Assembly (NCBI GenBank): GCA_002342785.1
Contig: DDQV01000152.1
Span: forward strand, 1 to 10,360
Source of the DNA: Fusobacteriaceae bacterium UBA2433
Lineage (GTDB): Bacteria; Fusobacteriota; Fusobacteriia; Fusobacteriales; Fusobacteriaceae
Reading direction: 5' to 3'
Length of the DNA: 10,360 bases
Positions 7,078-10,360 of this stretch are shown in pieces; the first letter of the stretch is position 1, and every line of letters starts with the position of its first letter. A program made the position numbers and the translations under genes. The notes under the pieces were generated by a model, which was not told where the DNA came from, ran no database searches, and was given only the letters and a program-made list of their open reading frames with translations.

Positions 7078-8613
7078 TTATGAGTTTAATTGACCAATCA
7101 TCTTTTCTACACTATCCAATATATTTTCATTTGTGATAATACTCTCTATTTTATTTATATCAACATACATTATTCTATCTTCTTTAAGTTTAGTAACATG
7201 TTTTCTTACTACATTATAAGCCTCTTGACTTCCTTTTCCTATTACACCATTTTCTCTTAGATCAATTGCTTGACAAGCAGCCATTATTTCCATAGCGACT
7301 ACTTTTTTACTATTTTCAAGGATCTCTCTTGCTTTTCTTGCTGCTATAGTCCCCATAGATACATGATCTTCTTGGTTAGCTGATGATGGGATAGAATCAA
7401 CACTTGCAGGATGAGCTAATATTTTGTTTTCAGAGACAAGAGAAGCTGCACTATATTGTACAATCATAAACCCTGAGTTTATACCACCATCTTTTGTTAA
7501 AAATGCAGGAAGGTTACAGTTTAAATTTGGATTAACTAATCTTTCAAGTCTTCTTTCAGATACATTTCCGATCTCTGATAAAGCTATTCCTAAAAAATCC
7601 ATTGGAAGAGCCATAGGTTGACCATGAAAGTTTCCACCTGAGATGACTTCATCCTCTTCTGGAAAAATTACTGGGTTATCAGTTACTGCATTTATCTCAA
7701 TTTCTACCTTTTCTTTTATAAAATTAAATGCATCTTTACTGGCACCATGAATTTGAGGAGCACACCTAAGTACATATGGATCTTGAACTCTCATATCTCC
7801 TTGTTTTGTAGTCATTTTGCTATCTTCTAGTATTTTAAGTAAGTTTTTAGCTGTATTTATCTGACCTATATGTCCTCTTACATCATGCACTTTGTGATCA
7901 TAAGCGCATGTAATACCATGTAATGCCTCGACAGTTAGAGAACAAGCAATATCTGCAGTTTTAGAAAGAACTTCAGCATCATATATAGCTAGAGCTCCTA
8001 TAGATGTCATCACTTGAGTACCATTTATTAATGCTAGTCCTTCTTTTGAAGATAAAAATGGAAGTGCTTCAATTCCAGCTTTTTTTAGAGCTTCTTTACC
8101 ACTCATTCTTTCTCCCTTATAAAAAGCTTCTCCTAAACCTAGTACTACAAGTACTACATGAGCTAATGGAGCTAAATCCCCTGATGCACCTAAAGAACCT
8201 TTTTCTGGTACTACAGGATGAACATTTTTATTTAAAAGTTCCATTAATTTTTCTAAAGTAACTCTTCTTATTCCTGAGTTTCCAATAGCAAGATTAGCTA
8301 ATCTTAAAAACATTATACCTCTTACTGTCTCTTCGGGAAGAGGATTACCCATACCACATGAATGACTAATAATAAGATTTTTTTGTAGTTCTGCAGTTTT
8401 ATTCTGAGGAATTATTACATCTGAAAATTTTCCAAATCCTGTAGTAATACCATAAGCTACTCTTTTCTCTCTTACATATTGTTCAACTAAATCTCTTGAT
8501 TTTTTAACTTTTTCCCAAGCTGAATCACATATTTCAACATGGTAACCTCTTCTTGCTACATCTACTACATCTTTTATTTTTAATCTTTTTTCACCTATTA
8601 TATATTTTTTCAA
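7078..8613 (-). CDS. hutH: Histidine ammonia-lyase
   Basis: A 511-residue enzyme that removes ammonia from L-histidine to form trans-urocanate, the first step of the pathway. The Ala-Ser-Gly triplet that cyclises to the MIO electrophile is at 143-145 (G-S-L-G-A-S-G-D-L-A-P-L). The catalytic tyrosine loop A-Y-G-I-T-T-G-F-G is at 53-61 (Tyr54), and S-H-S-C-G-M-G (83-89) and A-N-Q-E-D-H-V-S-M-G are also present. Length is normal for HutH (about 505-515). The only plausible start is TTG at 8611-8613, with a very strong AAAGGAGG site five bases upstream; there is no nearby in-frame ATG. It is the first gene of the cluster, about 107 bases downstream of the predicted promoter. Confidence 0.96.
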   Translation of the reverse strand: MKKYIIGEKRLKIKDVVDVARRGYHVEICDSAWEKVKKSRDLVEQYVREKRVAYGITTGFGKFSDVIIPQNKTAELQKNLIISHSCGMGNPLPEETVRGIMFLRLANLAIGNSGIRRVTLEKLMELLNKNVHPVVPEKGSLGASGDLAPLAHVVLVVLGLGEAFYKGERMSGKEALKKAGIEALPFLSSKEGLALINGTQVMTSIGALAIYDAEVLSKTADIACSLTVEALHGITCAYDHKVHDVRGHIGQINTAKNLLKILEDSKMTTKQGDMRVQDPYVLRCAPQIHGASKDAFNFIKEKVEIEINAVTDNPVIFPEEDEVISGGNFHGQPMALPMDFLGIALSEIGNVSERRLERLVNPNLNCNLPAFLTKDGGINSGFMIVQYSAASLVSENKILAHPASVDSIPSSANQEDHVSMGTIAARKAREILENSKKVVAMEIMAACQAIDLRENGVIGKGSQEAYNVVRKHVTKLKEDRIMYVDINKIESIITNENILDSVEKMIGQLNS

Positions 8614-8618
8614 TGTTT

Positions 8619-8626
8619 CCTCCTTT
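8619..8626 (-). promoter_or_regulatory. Strong ribosome binding site for the TTG start of hutH
   Basis: AAAGGAGG on the minus strand is five bases from TTG (8611-8613), the first codon of the reading frame M-K-K-Y-I-I. The near-perfect site probably compensates for the weak initiation codon. Confidence 0.75.
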
Positions 8627-8719
8627 GTAATTTTTTAAGTTTGATATAAATTATAAATATCCAATCTAACAATACTAAAGTCATTTTAAAAAAATTAATA
8701 AAATAAAAAATTAATTTTA

Positions 8720-8733
8720 TATTTAGAGTATAT
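8720..8733 (+). repeat. 14-bp direct repeat, copy 1 (hutH promoter)
   Basis: TATTTAGAGTATAT here is identical to 9040-9053. This copy covers the -10 region of the predicted leftward hutH promoter and runs into the palindrome AGTATATACT (8727-8736). A further 14-bp direct repeat, TATATACTATAATA, occurs at 8729-8742 and 8843-8856. Confidence 0.6.
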
Positions 8734-8755
8734 ACTATAATATTATCTTTGTAAA
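8727..8755 (-). promoter_or_regulatory. Putative promoter of the hut cluster
   Basis: On the minus strand TTTACA (8750-8755) is followed after exactly 17 bases by TATACT (8727-8732). The -35 matches five of six consensus bases and the -10 also five. The predicted start near 8720 gives a leader of about 107 bases before hutH. The -10 lies inside the perfect palindrome AGTATATACT (8727-8736), a possible operator. Confidence 0.55.
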
Positions 8756-8821
8756 ATATTTTGATTGTTACTAATTTGTTCTTAAAAAAAACTTTTAGTA
8801 TTTATATAGATCTATTTTTGT

Positions 8822-8850
8822 TTGATTAATTATATTTATTATTATATACT
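8822..8850 (+). promoter_or_regulatory. Additional rightward promoter-like element
   Basis: TTGATT (8822-8827) and TATACT (8845-8850) are separated by 17 bases. It lies about 290 bases upstream of nhaC, so it is either a distal nhaC promoter, the promoter of a small RNA ending at the hairpin 8892-8942, or a chance match in AT-rich DNA. Confidence 0.3.
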
Positions 8851-8891
8851 ATAATAATAAAATGATTTTTTTATAATTTAAATAAAATGAA

Positions 8892-8942
8892 AAAATCAAG
8901 GAAGAGATTATTTTTAAGTTAGTTCTAATAAATCTTGATTTT
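8892..8942. other. Hairpin with a 33-base loop in the intergenic region
   Basis: AAAATCAAG (8892-8900) and CTTGATTTT (8934-8942) are perfect 9-bp inverted repeats; a small inner ATTA/TAAT pairing (8907-8910 with 8926-8929) could extend the fold. On the minus strand the stem runs into a six-T tract, on the plus strand only four T. It could be a weak terminator or a protein-binding dyad. Confidence 0.3.
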
Positions 8943-9003
8943 AAAAGAAAAGATATATTTACTGAAATATAAATAAAAATTTTTTAGATAAGAATTTATA
9001 AAA

Positions 9004-9032
9004 TTGTTACAGTATAAAGTTATTGATATACT
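9004..9032 (+). promoter_or_regulatory. Putative nhaC promoter
   Basis: TTGTTA (9004-9009) and TATACT (9027-9032) are separated by exactly 17 bases. The predicted start near 9039 leaves a leader of about 100 bases. The -10 is part of an inverted repeat, ATATACT (9026-9032) with AGTATAT (9047-9053), which would straddle the transcript start and could bind a regulator. Confidence 0.55.
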
Positions 9033-9039
9033 ATTAAAT

Positions 9040-9053
9040 TATTTAGAGTATAT
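9040..9053 (+). repeat. 14-bp direct repeat, copy 2 (nhaC transcript start)
   Basis: TATTTAGAGTATAT is identical to 8720-8733. This copy lies right after the -10 of the predicted nhaC promoter, overlapping the expected transcription start, a typical place for a repressor site. Confidence 0.6.
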
Positions 9054-9065
9054 GTTTTATTGTTG

Positions 9066-9103
9066 GAGTTACTAATAGCATTATTTATAACTCTGTTTTG
9101 CTA
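9066..9103 (+). promoter_or_regulatory. Possible pseudoknot in the nhaC leader
   Basis: GAGTTA (9066-9071) can pair with TAACTC (9088-9093). TAGCA (9076-9080), inside that loop, can pair with TGCTA (9099-9103) outside it. The interleaved pairings form an H-type pseudoknot or two competing folds about 20 bases ahead of the ribosome site. It matches no riboswitch class I recognise and could be chance. Confidence 0.3.
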
Positions 9104-9139
9104 CTTTTAGGATTAAGAAAAACCAAGGAGGAATTGATT

Positions 9140-10360
9140 ATGGAGATTAAGTTGGAAAAAGTAAAAAAGAAAACGACACTAATATACGCACTGATTCCGT
9201 TAGTATTTTTAATGGGGAGTTTATTCTATGCAATTCAAATTGCGCATATTGATGTACATATACCTATTTTAATATCAGCATTTTTCGCAGCAGGAGTAGC
9301 TGTATTTGGTCTTAATTATACGTGGAATGATATTGAAGAAGGAATAGTTGAAACTATTAAGATGGCTTTAGGTGCAATTATAATTCTAATGATAATCGGA
9401 ATGGTAGTGGGAACGTGGATTCAATCTGGTGTAGTACCAACTATGATATTCTATGGATTAAAAATTTTATCACCTGGAATATTTTTACCAGCAACAGTTA
9501 TTATTTGTTCTATCGTATCAATAGCGACTGGTTCATCATGGACAACAGCAGCAACAGTAGGCATTGCACTTATTGGTGTAGGCGAAGGACTTGGAATACC
9601 TAGAAATATAGTGGCAGGAGCTATTATCTCTGGAGCATACATGGGAGATAAATTATCACCATTATCAGATACAACAAATCTAGCGCCAGCAATGGCAGGA
9701 ACAGATTTATTTACTCATATTAAGCATATGATGTACACAACAGTGCCTAGTTTCATTATATCTATAATTTTATTTGCATTTCTTGGGAGAAAATATATGG
9801 GAGTGGCATTAAACACAGAAATGATAGATAAAATATTAGCTTCTTTAAGTGAGAATTTTAATATAACTCCATTATTATTAGTAGTACCAGTTATTGTAAT
9901 TGGAGCAGTAGTAATGAAAGTACCTGCAATACCTGGCTTATTCGGTGGAGCGATCTTAGGTGGGATAGCTGCAATGTTTTTTCAAGGAGCTACAATAGCA
10001 TCGATGTTTTCAACTTTACATTATGGATATGAAGGTGATTCGGGATTAACAATGGTCGATGACTTATTAAATAGAGGGGGACTTGACTCTATGATGTGGA
10101 CTGTTTCATTAATTTTATGTGCTATGATTCTGGGAGGAATAATGGAAAAAACACAAATGTTAGAAGCTTTAGCAACGAAGATTTTGTCTGTTGCAAATAC
10201 TACAGGAAGTTTAATTTTAACAACTATTTTAACTCCAATTTTTATAAATACAGTAGCTGGAGATCAATTTCTTGCAATAGTTGTAACAGGAAGAATGTTT
10301 AAGACTGCCTATGAAGAAAAAGGATTACATCCTAAAAATCTTTCTAGATCACTTGAAGAT
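9140..10360 (+). CDS. nhaC: NhaC-family Na+/H+ antiporter (3' end beyond window)
   Basis: An inner-membrane secondary transporter of the NhaC family. 407 codons are open to the window edge with no stop, and family members have roughly 460-490 residues, so the C-terminus is missing. After a short charged N-terminus, hydrophobic segments appear at about residues 14-34, 40-58, 76-94, 112-130, 135-150, 200-216, 243-260, 264-282, 318-335 and 355-375. Family signatures are G-S-S-W-T-T-A-A-T-V-G (131-141) and G-D-K-L-S-P-L-S-D-T-T-N-L-A-P (169-183). The ATG has AAGGAGG eight bases upstream. It diverges from hutH. NhaC relatives exchange Na+ for H+, and some, such as MleN, couple this to organic acids, so substrate cannot be assigned by sequence. 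The context suggests histidine uptake or ion balance during histidine catabolism. Confidence 0.9.
   Translation, partial: MEIKLEKVKKKTTLIYALIPLVFLMGSLFYAIQIAHIDVHIPILISAFFAAGVAVFGLNYTWNDIEEGIVETIKMALGAIIILMIIGMVVGTWIQSGVVPTMIFYGLKILSPGIFLPATVIICSIVSIATGSSWTTAATVGIALIGVGEGLGIPRNIVAGAIISGAYMGDKLSPLSDTTNLAPAMAGTDLFTHIKHMMYTTVPSFIISIILFAFLGRKYMGVALNTEMIDKILASLSENFNITPLLLVVPVIVIGAVVMKVPAIPGLFGGAILGGIAAMFFQGATIASMFSTLHYGYEGDSGLTMVDDLLNRGGLDSMMWTVSLILCAMILGGIMEKTQMLEALATKILSVANTTGSLILTTILTPIFINTVAGDQFLAIVVTGRMFKTAYEEKGLHPKNLSRSLED

Larger units (their letters stand above)
8614..9139. other. Divergent hutH-nhaC intergenic region
   Basis: This 526-bp AT-rich stretch contains no convincing gene. It holds a leftward promoter for hutH, a rightward promoter for nhaC, an additional rightward promoter-like element, short direct and inverted repeats containing TATACT/AGTATA, a 9-bp-stem hairpin, and a leader for nhaC with two interleaved stems. 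An 11-codon ATG frame near 8887 has no ribosome site and is not called. Confidence 0.8.

Noticed and set aside
8004..8261. 85-residue plus-strand reading frame opposite hutH
   Set aside because: It is antisense to strongly conserved hutH sequence including the MIO region, has a leucine-rich low-complexity product and lacks a ribosome site.
8887..8922. 11-codon ATG frame M-K-K-S-R-K in the intergenic region
   Set aside because: It has no Shine-Dalgarno and contains no histidine codons, so it does not look like a gene or an attenuation leader peptide.
8614..9139. T-box, lysine riboswitch or CRISPR array in the divergent region
   Set aside because: No T-box anti-terminator sequence, no lysine riboswitch core and no regularly spaced repeats were seen.

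Overview
This window is an AT-rich, low-GC bacterial locus built around a complete histidine-degradation (hut) gene cluster on the minus strand, with a divergent NhaC-family antiporter gene on the plus strand. Base composition, strong AAGGAG-type ribosome sites, short intergenic gaps, the long animal-like type of urocanase, and separate FtcD and FchA proteins alongside HutG suggest an anaerobe of the Fusobacteriota. A Clostridia-like Firmicute is the main alternative. The assignment is inference; there is no rRNA or other marker gene.

Reading the minus strand from right to left, the order is hutH (histidine ammonia-lyase), hutU (urocanase), ftcD (glutamate formimidoyltransferase), hutI (imidazolonepropionase), fchA (formimidoyl-THF cyclodeaminase), hutG (formimidoylglutamase) and hutD (accessory protein). 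A strong composite hairpin terminator follows hutD. Beyond it, at the left edge, are a promoter and the first codons of another leftward gene. On the right, a 526-bp AT-rich intergenic region separates hutH from a divergent nhaC-type gene that runs off the window.

Together the enzymes convert histidine to urocanate (HutH), imidazolone propionate (HutU) and N-formimidoyl-glutamate (HutI). The pathway then forks. HutG releases formamide and glutamate. FtcD plus FchA instead move the formimino group to tetrahydrofolate and release ammonia, saving the one-carbon unit. HutD is an accessory protein thought to sense or limit pathway flux. NhaC is the only transporter present and may move histidine or balance Na+/H+ during histidine fermentation.

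The most interesting non-gene signals are three. First, a degenerate copy of the hutI 3' end lies between fchA and hutG, evidence of a lost second hutI or of operon rearrangement. Second, matching TATACT-type -10 elements and a shared 14-bp repeat occur in the divergent hutH and nhaC promoters. Third, the nhaC leader can form a pseudoknot.
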